IMG/VR virus record: IMGVR_UViG_3300020119_000270
Coordinates: 1-36,908 of that record
Origin: a virus
Reading direction: 5' to 3' (one strand)
DNA: 36,908 bases
Both the position numbers and the translations under genes were made by a program. A model generated the notes under the pieces. It did no database searches, was not told where the DNA came from, and saw only the letters and a program-made list of their open reading frames with translations. Positions within the stretch are counted from its first letter, which is position 1. Each line of letters starts with the position of its first letter. Positions 8,148 to 15,653 of this stretch are shown piece by piece.

Positions 8148-9346
8148 TATGGACACTCTAAAATTCTAAAGTTTCTATTAGTGCTAGCGCTCACTAGCCA
8201 GATCTGAAATGTACTATCAGCATCTATTGAAAACGTTAAAACTTGGTTGTTTGCAACTGGCGTCCCGCTTGAAACGGTCACCGTATTATCAAAGCCATAA
8301 TAAACGTTTGGATCAAGGACTGTGATCACTAGAAGTTTTCTGTTGGTAAGTCTTGCCCCGCCAACTTTTGCTTCAATAGCTACGTTTGCTGTAGTTGTAG
8401 CGATAGCACCTTGAGTTCCGCCATTTCTTAGGCCATCTACAACTTTTGCTTCTTTATTTGTAGTAACACCTTGAGTGTCGGTTCCATCACCAAGCTGAAC
8501 ATTCAGTGGTGCTGCAACGGTGCCGACTTCAGTACCTGCATTGTTTCTCAAATTAGAGTGAATAGCTCTTTGGGCTGTGATGCGAGCTACGGCTACCGCA
8601 TCTTCAGTCGCAGCCGTTGTGGATGTATCATCTAATTGCCCCATCATTGGGACACCCTTATTTAGGGTCGCATTTTGCGCGTGAGGGATATCATCGATTA
8701 TTTGAAGAGCTGTAATTTGTGTTGCTTGATTTGCGGCTGTAGCGGCTCCCGTGGGCAAACTTATGGTGCCTGAGATGTTGTTAATGTCCCAAGTTCCTGA
8801 CTGAGATGCCGGCTGCGGGGTTGTACCCGTGGGATCTGTGCGAAGTGGTGTCCCGGCAACGCCTATTTCTGACCCAGCATTGTTTCTTAAATTAGAATGA
8901 ACAGCTCTTTGAGCTGTAATCCTAGCCACTGCGACTGAGTCTTCCGTTGCCGCAATAGTTGCAGAATCATCTAATTGTCCCATCATTGGAACGCCTTTGC
9001 TTAAAGCGGCGTTCTGAGCATGAGGGATATCGTCAATAATCTGGAGAGATGTGATCTCCGTTGTTTGGTTAGCAGAGGTCGATGCCCCTGTGGGAAGGCT
9101 TACGGTTCCTGATACGTTAGTGATATTCCAAGTACCAGCCTGAGATGCCGGTTGCGCGGTAGTGCCCGTGGGATCGACTCTAGCGGGATTTGCAGCGGTT
9201 GCTATTTCAGTTCCGGCACTGTTTCTGAGATTGGTATGGAAGCCACCGGCCGTAGTGGCTTCCACATAAGTATCTTCGGTGCCAGTTGAATTAGATCCAA
9301 CGACCTTAACTGCTTGCGATGCTTTCTTTTCTTTTAGATCGGCCAT
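8147..9346 (-). CDS. Repetitive fibre-like structural protein
   Basis: 399 residues with AGGAAGG about 5 bases before the ATG. It carries two tandem copies of a 113-residue module (residues 58-170 and 171-283). Each copy contains DPTGTT.QPASQ, SGT.SLPTGA, IIDDIPHAQNA and GVPMMGQLDD, then HSNLRNNAG. A partial third copy (HTNLRNSAGTEI) lies near residue 37. The C-terminus is a beta domain (NRKLLVITVLDPNVYYGFDN). Such modules occur in phage virion surface proteins. The following gene overlaps it by one base. Confidence 0.6.
   Translation of the reverse strand: MADLKEKKASQAVKVVGSNSTGTEDTYVEATTAGGFHTNLRNSAGTEIATAANPARVDPTGTTAQPASQAGTWNITNVSGTVSLPTGASTSANQTTEITSLQIIDDIPHAQNAALSKGVPMMGQLDDSATIAATEDSVAVARITAQRAVHSNLRNNAGSEIGVAGTPLRTDPTGTTPQPASQSGTWDINNISGTISLPTGAATAANQATQITALQIIDDIPHAQNATLNKGVPMMGQLDDTSTTAATEDAVAVARITAQRAIHSNLRNNAGTEVGTVAAPLNVQLGDGTDTQGVTTNKEAKVVDGLRNGGTQGAIATTTANVAIEAKVGGARLTNRKLLVITVLDPNVYYGFDNTVTVSSGTPVANNQVLTFSIDADSTFQIWLVSASTNRNFRILECP
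8498..9175 (-). repeat. Tandem duplication inside the fibre gene (2 x 339 bp)
   Basis: The copies span 8837-9175 and 8498-8836. The protein period is exactly 113 residues, and many positions are identical between copies (for example IIDDIPHAQNA and VPMMGQLDD). The DNA differs at many third codon positions, so the duplication is not recent. Confidence 0.8.
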
Positions 9347-9361
9347 GGCACCTTCCTTAGA

Positions 9362-10126
9362 CTAAATTTCGTGACCTGAAATCGTAGCAAACACATCAAA
9401 TGGTTGTGCTTCGTCTTGGTTAGTTACGCTTACTCGTATTTTAGCGCCTGCAACTTGAGATACGATTTCTTTAAGATCAAATACTAAGTTCTTCATAATT
9501 GGGCTTGAGAACTGTGTGAATAAGCGTGTGAAAATGCCTGAAGCAACAGCCGTTTCAGCACTGACATCAACACGCATTGCACTCGATCCTGACGCCATGA
9601 CTTGAGAGAGCTTCAAGGTCTTAAGAGCAGTGACAGTATAATCAAAGTCAACGGTTGCATCGACTGCAACGTTAGCAGATGTGAACGGAGCATTTACTTC
9701 GGTTCCTTCATTGCCAACCAAAGTTACTGGCATTGGGTTTGCTTCGCTATAAGCAGCACCCAATTCGTCATGAAGCGAGACATCCATTGCATGAACGGTT
9801 GCAAGGGATACTGCAGTCACGTGTTTGATTTGATCTGAATCACCAGGAGTTGTTGCACGCTGAGAAACGATTACGCCCATGTTACCAGGCTTGGTGTTGT
9901 TCGTTGCGTGGTAAACGCCATCTGGAGTCAGAGCACCAAGTTCACTTACGCGAAGTACGTGATCTACGGCAGCTGGATCATTTCCATGCATTTCAACATG
10001 AAGGTTTTTATCTGAATCGATTTGGCCAAGCAAAGTTCCATCAACGCCGTCGGCTAGACGAGCTTTGAGTAATTCTTCGGCATCGCCTTTTGTCATCACT
10101 GGCTGTGGTTTTTTATAGTCACTCAT
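9362..10126 (-). CDS. Structural protein, head decoration or fibre candidate (254 aa)
   Basis: GGAGGGG lies 8 bases before the ATG, a strong ribosome binding site. The N-terminal half has the pattern DGTLLGQIDSDKNLHVEMHGND, similar in style to the neighbouring fibre protein. The C-terminal half is a predicted beta domain (VDATVDFDYTVTALKTLKLSQVMASG...MRVDVSAE). No enzyme motif is seen. It overlaps the upstream coiled-coil gene by 4 bases. Its place soon after the capsid gene suggests a capsid-attached protein; a tail role is also possible. Confidence 0.5.
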   Translation of the reverse strand: MSDYKKPQPVMTKGDAEELLKARLADGVDGTLLGQIDSDKNLHVEMHGNDPAAVDHVLRVSELGALTPDGVYHATNNTKPGNMGVIVSQRATTPGDSDQIKHVTAVSLATVHAMDVSLHDELGAAYSEANPMPVTLVGNEGTEVNAPFTSANVAVDATVDFDYTVTALKTLKLSQVMASGSSAMRVDVSAETAVASGIFTRLFTQFSSPIMKNLVFDLKEIVSQVAGAKIRVSVTNQDEAQPFDVFATISGHEI

Positions 10127-10314
10127 TTGTTATCCCCTCCGTGGGAGTTTATTTTGTTTTGTATTTCTTCACGTCGAATCATTTGAAGATTAATGTGGTC
10201 TTTAATGCGCTCGATCTCGGACAGCTTTTCTTCAATGGCAAGCTCTCTATCGCCGACTACGGCATCAATCCTTAAGAGCTCAACTTTGAGTTTTTTTAAT
10301 TCTAGTTTATCCAT
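10123..10314 (-). CDS. Small coiled-coil protein (63 aa)
   Basis: Highly charged, with a heptad-like pattern of Leu and Ile (MDKLELKKLKVELLRID ... IEEKLSEIERIKDHI), so it is probably one long helix or a coiled coil. It starts 5 bases after the previous stop and overlaps the next gene by 4 bases. A role as an assembly helper or fibre chaperone is possible but unproven. Confidence 0.55.
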   Translation of the reverse strand: MDKLELKKLKVELLRIDAVVGDRELAIEEKLSEIERIKDHINLQMIRREEIQNKINSHGGDNK

Positions 10315-10319
10315 AAACT

Positions 10320-10754
10320 TTAAGCCTCAATATAAATTAGATCGGCACTATAATCCTGAGCCACATCCTCTTCGTGAGTGACGTGCAAAGTAATGACTTG
10401 CCCTGCGGTTAGTTTTAAAAACTGAAACTTAAAAATAGCGTTTCTATCGTTCCATGCAGTTCGTCTTTGAGAGGCAAAAAGCCCATCGATCCGAAGTGTA
10501 TAGATCCCGTCAGCCGTTCCAGTAGCTGAGATATCCCCTATGTAGGTTTCGCCTGCACCGACAGTTAAATTGAGAAGCAGTGTGTCGCTATCTGCAGGTA
10601 CTGACGCAACGCTATTAGATAAAATTTGGCCCTTATAGAGGCCTGCAATTTGTGACGAATCACGAGATTCTAAAGTTCTAACGCATGTATCGCCTACTGA
10701 GTCTTCAACGAACTTATTATACTCCCGATCGCCTCGGTCTTTTGACAGAGTCAT
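10320..10754 (-). CDS. Hypothetical beta-rich structural protein (144 aa)
   Basis: The start at ATG 10754 forms a TAATG overlap with the upstream gene; a frame open further upstream (to 10799) overlaps it more and is less likely. The product begins MTLSKDRGDREYN and is rich in predicted beta strands (TLLLNLTVGAGETYIGDI, GQVITLHVTHEED). It may be a small capsid or fibre component by position. No family was recognised. Confidence 0.5.
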   Translation of the reverse strand: MTLSKDRGDREYNKFVEDSVGDTCVRTLESRDSSQIAGLYKGQILSNSVASVPADSDTLLLNLTVGAGETYIGDISATGTADGIYTLRIDGLFASQRRTAWNDRNAIFKFQFLKLTAGQVITLHVTHEEDVAQDYSADLIYIEA

Positions 10755-10954
10755 TAGAAGAGTCCCGTCCCAAGATACCCGGATGGATAGTACCAACAAA
10801 GATGCGGCTCTTTTTCACCTGCAGCATGTATAATGCAAACAATTGAGAGCTTCGCACCTGCCATGGCTTGAAGTTTTTTTATTTTTAGAGACAGCTCTTC
10901 AGCGGTTTTTGCTCTCACCACTAAAGGCACCATTTCGGATGCGCTCAAAGGCAT
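10754..10954 (-). CDS. Small hypothetical protein after the capsid gene
   Basis: 66 residues from ATG 10954 with GGAGG just upstream; a TTG three codons earlier also fits (to 10963). Residues include VRAKTAEELSLKIKKLQAMAGAKLSIVCIIH, an alpha/beta pattern. It is separated from the capsid gene by a strong 14-bp hairpin and is coupled to the next gene by a one-base overlap. No function was recognised. Confidence 0.45.
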   Translation of the reverse strand: MPLSASEMVPLVVRAKTAEELSLKIKKLQAMAGAKLSIVCIIHAAGEKEPHLCWYYPSGYLGTGLF

Positions 10955-10972
10955 GCCCTCCAAGGTTTGATC

Positions 10973-11015
10973 AATGAGAGATGCCGTATTCTAGGCATTG
11001 CCGGCATCTCTCATT
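10973..11015 (-). other. Strong 14-bp hairpin after the capsid gene
   Basis: A perfect inverted repeat with arms 10973-10986 and 11002-11015 (core GAGAGATGCCG / CGGCATCTCTC) and a 15-base loop. On the minus strand the second arm is followed by GATCAAAC, not a T-run, so this is not a classic intrinsic terminator. It probably marks mRNA processing or protects the capsid transcript from 3' decay. Confidence 0.75.
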
Positions 11016-11035
11016 AATCGACTAAAGACTAAGGA

Positions 11036-11875
11036 TCACGCAGTACCGATTTCTACGATGCGTTTTCCAGAATCAAGAATCTTTCCGCCATAGAGGTGGC
11101 TGATGCTCCAACGATCTGCAAGCATAGGGACGTCTCTGAAGTATTCAACTTTAGGCATAATCTGACGGCCCGAAGCTACTGCAGACTTGTGATAGAACAA
11201 GCTTCCTGCATCTGCGACTTGAGTCGAGAGCAAGAAAGTGAAGCCAAACAGTTTTCCGAATTCGCCATTTCGAAGTCCTGCAGCACTGCCTGCTTCGTTC
11301 ACACGTGTGAATTCTTGGATGCTCAAGATCGCAGCTTCATTGGCTGGGCTGATCAAACAACAACGCTCATCTTGTGGTACGTTTTGCTCATTTAAGCGCT
11401 GACGTGCCAAAAGAATGTCTGCTTTTGTAAGTGCAGTTCCAGATGCGAAAGCCAACTGATGATCTGGAGCAGCAGCGGATGCGCCTGCAGCCATGATGCC
11501 GATGAAATAGTTGTCCATTTCAACTGCCATGTCTTTTCCAGCTTGTTCCAAATACTGACCCATGACATCGATGTTCGATTGAACGCCAGCAATGTCTTCA
11601 ACCAAGAATTGAACAACTTTATGTTGGTTCAATACGAGATCGTCAGTTGATGCAACGTTGGTTTGAGCACTAACTGCAGTAGCAGCAACCTTGGTAGCAA
11701 CAGTGAACTTGCCGATACGTGGGATCTTTAAAGTATCCATCCCAGGACCTGCAGGATAATCAGTGATCGTTCCAGGAACGACTACGTTTGCAACTAGAAC
11801 CATTTGAACTTGTGAAGAAACTAACTGCTGAATCGTTGCCGATACAGAAGACTTCTGTGTAATAACATCAGCCAT
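11036..11875 (-). CDS. Major capsid protein
   Basis: 279 residues, in the canonical place after the scaffold gene. Features fitting an HK97-fold coat protein: an amphipathic N-terminal helix (SATIQQLVSSQVQMVL), the DTLKIPRIGKF strand, and DMAVEMDNYFIGIMAA, a likely spine helix. Then come ADILLARQRLNEQNVP and RCCLISPANEAAIL (P-domain), and a C-terminal segment with FRDVPMLADRWS. The ribosome binding site AAGGAGG is near perfect and sits in the loop of a small TACCC/GGGTA hairpin (11882-11896). No clear protease is encoded nearby, so coat processing may not occur. Confidence 0.85.
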   Translation of the reverse strand: MADVITQKSSVSATIQQLVSSQVQMVLVANVVVPGTITDYPAGPGMDTLKIPRIGKFTVATKVAATAVSAQTNVASTDDLVLNQHKVVQFLVEDIAGVQSNIDVMGQYLEQAGKDMAVEMDNYFIGIMAAGASAAAPDHQLAFASGTALTKADILLARQRLNEQNVPQDERCCLISPANEAAILSIQEFTRVNEAGSAAGLRNGEFGKLFGFTFLLSTQVADAGSLFYHKSAVASGRQIMPKVEYFRDVPMLADRWSISHLYGGKILDSGKRIVEIGTA

Positions 11876-11933
11876 GATGTTTACCCTCCTTGGGTATTAG
11901 ATTTATGTCCGTGTTTATATTGCGTTTGAAAGG

Positions 11934-12644
11934 CTACTCACCTCTAAGCTTTTTGTAGGCTTGAGCCCAAACGTCTTGCCGTTCTGATCCCGGCAATTTC
12001 CAAAAAGAATTCTGATCCACATCCCTAGGTCCTGATGGCCCCCCTGGAACTGCAGGGTTTACACTCACAGGCTTTGCTGAACGAAACAGATCAGGAAGCT
12101 CTTTTTTTACTTCCTCAACTAGACTGTCTGCACCGGACACTTCGAACTCAAAATCATCTGTTTGATTGATCGTTAGCATTTCCATTTTAGCTAGACGCAT
12201 GAGCATTTGAACGTTCGTGCATCCTGCTTTTTGGGCTGCTCCCTTGATCGTATCTTCAACTGATTTTCTGAGTAACTTTTTCTCAAGATTTTGAATCTTT
12301 GATTTATCTTGTTCCCAAAGCTCTTTGACTTTGCCTTCGGCTTCCATCTTGGAGCGCTTAATGAGATCAAGCTCTCGCTTATTCTCTAATGCTTTGCGCT
12401 TCCATTCCTTAGACTCATCAAGCAATCGCTTGTTAAAGTCCTCTTTGGGTTCTGAATCGTCTGCGCTTGGTTCATTCGAACTTGCGGCATCTGTTTCAGA
12501 CATATTTAGACTTTGGTTTTGGTTATCTTGAGCTTTGCCATCTGCGTTCGCAGCAGGCTTTGGAGCGTTCGCTCCCAGAATAGGTGTAGACACGTTTAGT
12601 CTTTCCTCCATGATAGGTGATTTCAATGCTGCGTCAACAACCAT
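11934..12644 (-). CDS. Scaffolding protein
   Basis: 236 residues, directly upstream of the capsid gene. The N-terminal 60 residues are disordered and acidic (SETDAASSNEPSADDSEPKED). Then comes a long charged coiled coil (about 65-140, KEWKRKALENKREL ... KSKIQNLEKKLL) and a C-terminal region with a Pro/Gly stretch and basic end (VWAQAYKKLRGE). This layout is typical of internal scaffolds that guide coat assembly and then leave. An alternative start at MEERLN (12611) is possible because neither has a clear ribosome binding site. Confidence 0.78.
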   Translation of the reverse strand: MVVDAALKSPIMEERLNVSTPILGANAPKPAANADGKAQDNQNQSLNMSETDAASSNEPSADDSEPKEDFNKRLLDESKEWKRKALENKRELDLIKRSKMEAEGKVKELWEQDKSKIQNLEKKLLRKSVEDTIKGAAQKAGCTNVQMLMRLAKMEMLTINQTDDFEFEVSGADSLVEEVKKELPDLFRSAKPVSVNPAVPGGPSGPRDVDQNSFWKLPGSERQDVWAQAYKKLRGE

Positions 12645-12692
12645 GTCGACGCATTATCTTGTCAGGGCAGTTAGAACACTAACCCTGATAAG

Positions 12693-13289
12693 TTATTTTT
12701 TCTTGTAAAACTTTCCAATAGCGTCATTGAGAGCATTCTCAATAATGCGGGTTAAACTTACTGCGGGTTCCTCTCCATCAATAGGTATCGTTGGCCTAAT
12801 TGGTTGACCATTAGCGCCAACTCTATGGCCTAGTTCTTTTTCATTAGATGCAGCATCAGAATATGAAATCTTGGGAACTAATCCCATAGAGCCCTTAACT
12901 GGATCGGCCTTCAAATGAGCCAGCATATTGCCAGTAAGCTTTAAGTTGACTGGACGCGTTCCTTTTTCTGGGAATTTCTTCTGCACTGAATAGGGATAGC
13001 CGCGCTTTTTAATATCTTTTGACTGCTCTCTCATGACCTTAGCGCCAACTTTATCGCCAGACTTAGATGCTTTGGTTGCGGCTTTTGATAAAACCTTTGA
13101 TCCTGTGACGGCTTTGTACTCAGGAAACCTTCCAAACTTTCTAATCGGTGAGATGCCCTTTGAAATGAGATCTTTCATCTCAGCTATGACTAAGTCTCCT
13201 AGCTTTTTAGCATCATCAGCGCCCATGAACCCCTTGTCTGGGATCTTTGGGAGCTTAAAGCTTGAGCTTCGCTTAAAGCTTGGTTTCAT
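12693..13289 (-). CDS. Virion morphogenesis-type protein, second copy
   Basis: 198 residues, basic. It shares an order of motifs with the preceding gene: a region of ISKGISPIRKFGRF type, then LTGNMLAHLK, then a C-terminal helical RIIENALNDAIGKF. This recalls the head-tail joining/virion morphogenesis proteins that enforce tail attachment. It overlaps the upstream gene by 4 bases (ATGA). The two adjacent genes look like an old tandem duplication. Family assignment is tentative. Confidence 0.55.
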   Translation of the reverse strand: MKPSFKRSSSFKLPKIPDKGFMGADDAKKLGDLVIAEMKDLISKGISPIRKFGRFPEYKAVTGSKVLSKAATKASKSGDKVGAKVMREQSKDIKKRGYPYSVQKKFPEKGTRPVNLKLTGNMLAHLKADPVKGSMGLVPKISYSDAASNEKELGHRVGANGQPIRPTIPIDGEEPAVSLTRIIENALNDAIGKFYKKK

Positions 13290-13807
13290 GTGTTCTCGCT
13301 ATCGTCAGAGCTTGAGTAGTTATCTTTCGAAGCATACTTCTCTACGATAGCATCTATCCCGGATTGGATAGACTTATTGAATGATTCTTTAGCCCCTGGG
13401 ATAAAGCGCCTCATTGGAAGGGCCGCATTTTCTCGACCTGTAAGCTTACAATGCCCGTCTGCTTTTTCGGCTTGGTCGCCCTCGATCGTGAGAGATACCA
13501 AAGATCCATCCACTTCGACATTAAGAGCGTCAAGCATATCTCCATGCAACTCAAGGTTAGGGTTCGTGTTACCAGCAATCTTCTTTTTCTCATTTTTGTA
13601 GTCACTGGATAGAGCTTTGAATTTTCCATACCCCGCAACCGGGCTTTTACCGTCACCTACAAAGCTTAGCACCTGCTCTTTGAGATAGTCTGCGATCTCG
13701 TTTGCAGCCTTATCTTTTAGGGCCGGGTCCTTAATCTTAACGTCTTCAAACGGGTCAAAGACATAGGACAAAAGATTGGGCTTATATGTGCTCTTTGGTT
13801 TTGCCAT
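13286..13807 (-). CDS. Virion morphogenesis-type protein, first copy
   Basis: 173 residues with the same motif order as its downstream neighbour: GDGKSPVAGYGKFKAL, then LELHGDMLDALNVEV, then GRENAALPMRRFIPGAKESF. Residues after 160 are an acidic Ser/Asp tail. GAGGG lies about 11 bases before the ATG. An extended -10 promoter sits about 25 bases upstream. Placement after the portal fits a head-tail connection role in the HK97 gp10 style, but similarity was only judged by eye. Confidence 0.6.
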   Translation of the reverse strand: MAKPKSTYKPNLLSYVFDPFEDVKIKDPALKDKAANEIADYLKEQVLSFVGDGKSPVAGYGKFKALSSDYKNEKKKIAGNTNPNLELHGDMLDALNVEVDGSLVSLTIEGDQAEKADGHCKLTGRENAALPMRRFIPGAKESFNKSIQSGIDAIVEKYASKDNYSSSDDSENT

Positions 13808-13831
13808 CCGATCTATTCCCTCTATTAACGC

Positions 13832-13840
13832 ATTATAGCA
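13832..13840 (-). promoter_or_regulatory. Extended -10 promoter before the capsid-assembly genes
   Basis: On the minus strand TGCTATAAT is present, a perfect extended -10 (TGN followed by TATAAT). A second TATAAT lies 8 bases upstream (13840-13845). No good -35 box is seen, which extended -10 promoters do not need. Transcription would start about 15-20 bases before the ATG at 13807. Confidence 0.5.
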
Positions 13841-13846
13841 TTATAC

Positions 13847-13909
13847 CCTAAATAGGGTGTCCCGAAGCGGCACGGCTCGGGACCACGCCGCTGGAGGGCT
13901 CAATGGCTG
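13847..13909 (-). other. GC-rich cluster of hairpins after the portal gene
   Basis: Three inverted repeats lie in a 124-base gap: ACCCTA/TAGGGT, GTCCCGA/TCGGGAC with an 11-base loop, and GGCTCA/TGAGCC with a 5-base loop. An alternative AGCGG/CCGCT pairing overlaps the middle one. The stretch is far more GC-rich than its surroundings. No T-run follows, so it is not a simple terminator. It may be an mRNA processing element. Confidence 0.5.
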
Positions 13910-13931
13910 AGCCATGCCTAACCTTCCATGG

Positions 13932-15641
13932 TCATGCGTCTGCTACCGCAGTCTCCCCGGCTTGAGCTTCGTTAATTTGTTCGGCTTGTCTAGATGTTGG
14001 ATCTGGAGGAATAGGAGGCGGAGCTCCTGCTGCAGATCCCGCACCTGGTGCTTGTCCTGGCATTGACCCCATAGCTCCCATCATATCTTGCGCTGATTTC
14101 ATTCGATCCATGGCTTCTTGATCTATGTCTTTAAGCTTTTGATCGATTTGATCGTCAGTTAGGTCGGGATAGAGCTTTTTCATCGCATCTTGCCTTGTCA
14201 TGAGCCTTAGGCCCATAAGCGATTGCACAACGCCTATTCGTTCCTGCTCTGATTCGATTGGCTTTACTTCGCTAAATGTAATCTGTGGGTCGAAATCATC
14301 TGAGAACTTACCCAATGCATAGGCCTCATCACTTAGTCCTAGGTCGCCCATACCAACGTCATATAGTCTGTTGTGCCATGTCTTGATCACATCCCAGAGA
14401 TCCTTCTCCGTTGCCATCATCGCAGGCTTATCCTCTTCTCTAGCTTCAAGAGTATCTGCCATTTCAATGAGAGCATGAAACCCAGAGGAGAAGCTTTGAG
14501 ACTTCATTGCCCCACCAATGGAGCTTGGATTCATATCATTAGTCGATAGTAGGAGTGCAAGTAACTCACTTAGCAGGTCCTTATATTGATCAAGGTTTGA
14601 CGATGATGATTTGTAATCAATAGAAGGGGTCGGGCCATCTTTATTCTGCTTAAGCCAGATAGCTTTATTGACGCCTATGACAAGCTTAGTTGGCTCTTCC
14701 TCGCTTACGACAGTTAAGATAGCAAACCCTTGGTGCTTTGCGATGCTCATCACGTCAGTCCAGCCAGATTGAATGGCCATAGTGAGATCAATTAGATCTT
14801 CGCCTTGAACTTCCCATGGCTCATTGTCACGGTCTTTAGCAAAGTTCACAATGGGTTTACGTCCGAGTCCATGCTCATCGGATTCTTGATCAGGCATTAA
14901 GATCTTGTTCCCATCTCCATTGGTCGTGAAATGGTATTTATCAGACCAGAAAATGCATTGCCTTGATTGGTCCGAGTTGTGCTCGTTAGATGCTACAAGG
15001 TCACTTGAACCTTGGGTGTAACCCACGTTCTTTGAGTAGCCCTGGCGACCGGTAGCGCTTGGGATATCATCACTTGCAAAGAGTCTATGCTCTTCGACAA
15101 ACGCATTAAGCACATAGGTGTCAATTTTACAGCGATCTATCCTATTTGGGACAATCGAATAGAGATAGCTTGGGATGACCGAGGCTTTAAGTGAGCCCTT
15201 GCCATCGGGAAGCACATAAATGATGCCGTTGCAAAGAAGTGAGAAATATCTATTTGCCTTCTGCATTACTTGATTGATGTCTAATTCATCAACATAGAAA
15301 TCCATCAGGGCCTGATCAGAATCAAGATCTGTCCTTCTAACCGGAGGCTTTCTAAACAGAGATGATCTCTTATTGATGATCTTCTTTAGCAAATTGATTG
15401 GAACAAGTCGCATCTCATCGATTGCGTCTTCATTAAACTCGCGTCTGATCTGCTCTAATAAGAAGCGCTTGCCGCCGTCTTTGTAAACCAGGTGGCGCTT
15501 TAGGGCTTCGGCTCTACGCGTAACTTCAGACTGCCCTTTAATCTCAGCTAAGATCTTATCAATGGCTCGCGGCTGATTGATATCGATCTCGCCATATTCG
15601 TTGGTTAACCCTGTTTTATCTAAGTCTTGAACCGAATCCAT
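13932..15641 (-). CDS. Portal protein
   Basis: 569 residues, right after the large terminase, the usual place for the portal. It has the sequence style of SPP1/HK97-type portals: an N-terminal helical region with FLLEQIRREFNEDAIDE and LLKKIINKRSSLFRKPPVRR, a central wing, and a long helix near residues 480-500. A Gln/Pro/Ala-rich tail follows (MGAMGSMPGQAPGAG, PPPIPPDP). GGAGG lies 6 bases before the ATG. The portal forms the ring through which DNA enters and leaves the head. Confidence 0.85.
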   Translation of the reverse strand: MDSVQDLDKTGLTNEYGEIDINQPRAIDKILAEIKGQSEVTRRAEALKRHLVYKDGGKRFLLEQIRREFNEDAIDEMRLVPINLLKKIINKRSSLFRKPPVRRTDLDSDQALMDFYVDELDINQVMQKANRYFSLLCNGIIYVLPDGKGSLKASVIPSYLYSIVPNRIDRCKIDTYVLNAFVEEHRLFASDDIPSATGRQGYSKNVGYTQGSSDLVASNEHNSDQSRQCIFWSDKYHFTTNGDGNKILMPDQESDEHGLGRKPIVNFAKDRDNEPWEVQGEDLIDLTMAIQSGWTDVMSIAKHQGFAILTVVSEEEPTKLVIGVNKAIWLKQNKDGPTPSIDYKSSSSNLDQYKDLLSELLALLLSTNDMNPSSIGGAMKSQSFSSGFHALIEMADTLEAREEDKPAMMATEKDLWDVIKTWHNRLYDVGMGDLGLSDEAYALGKFSDDFDPQITFSEVKPIESEQERIGVVQSLMGLRLMTRQDAMKKLYPDLTDDQIDQKLKDIDQEAMDRMKSAQDMMGAMGSMPGQAPGAGSAAGAPPPIPPDPTSRQAEQINEAQAGETAVADA

Positions 15642-15653
15642 TCGGCCTCCAGT

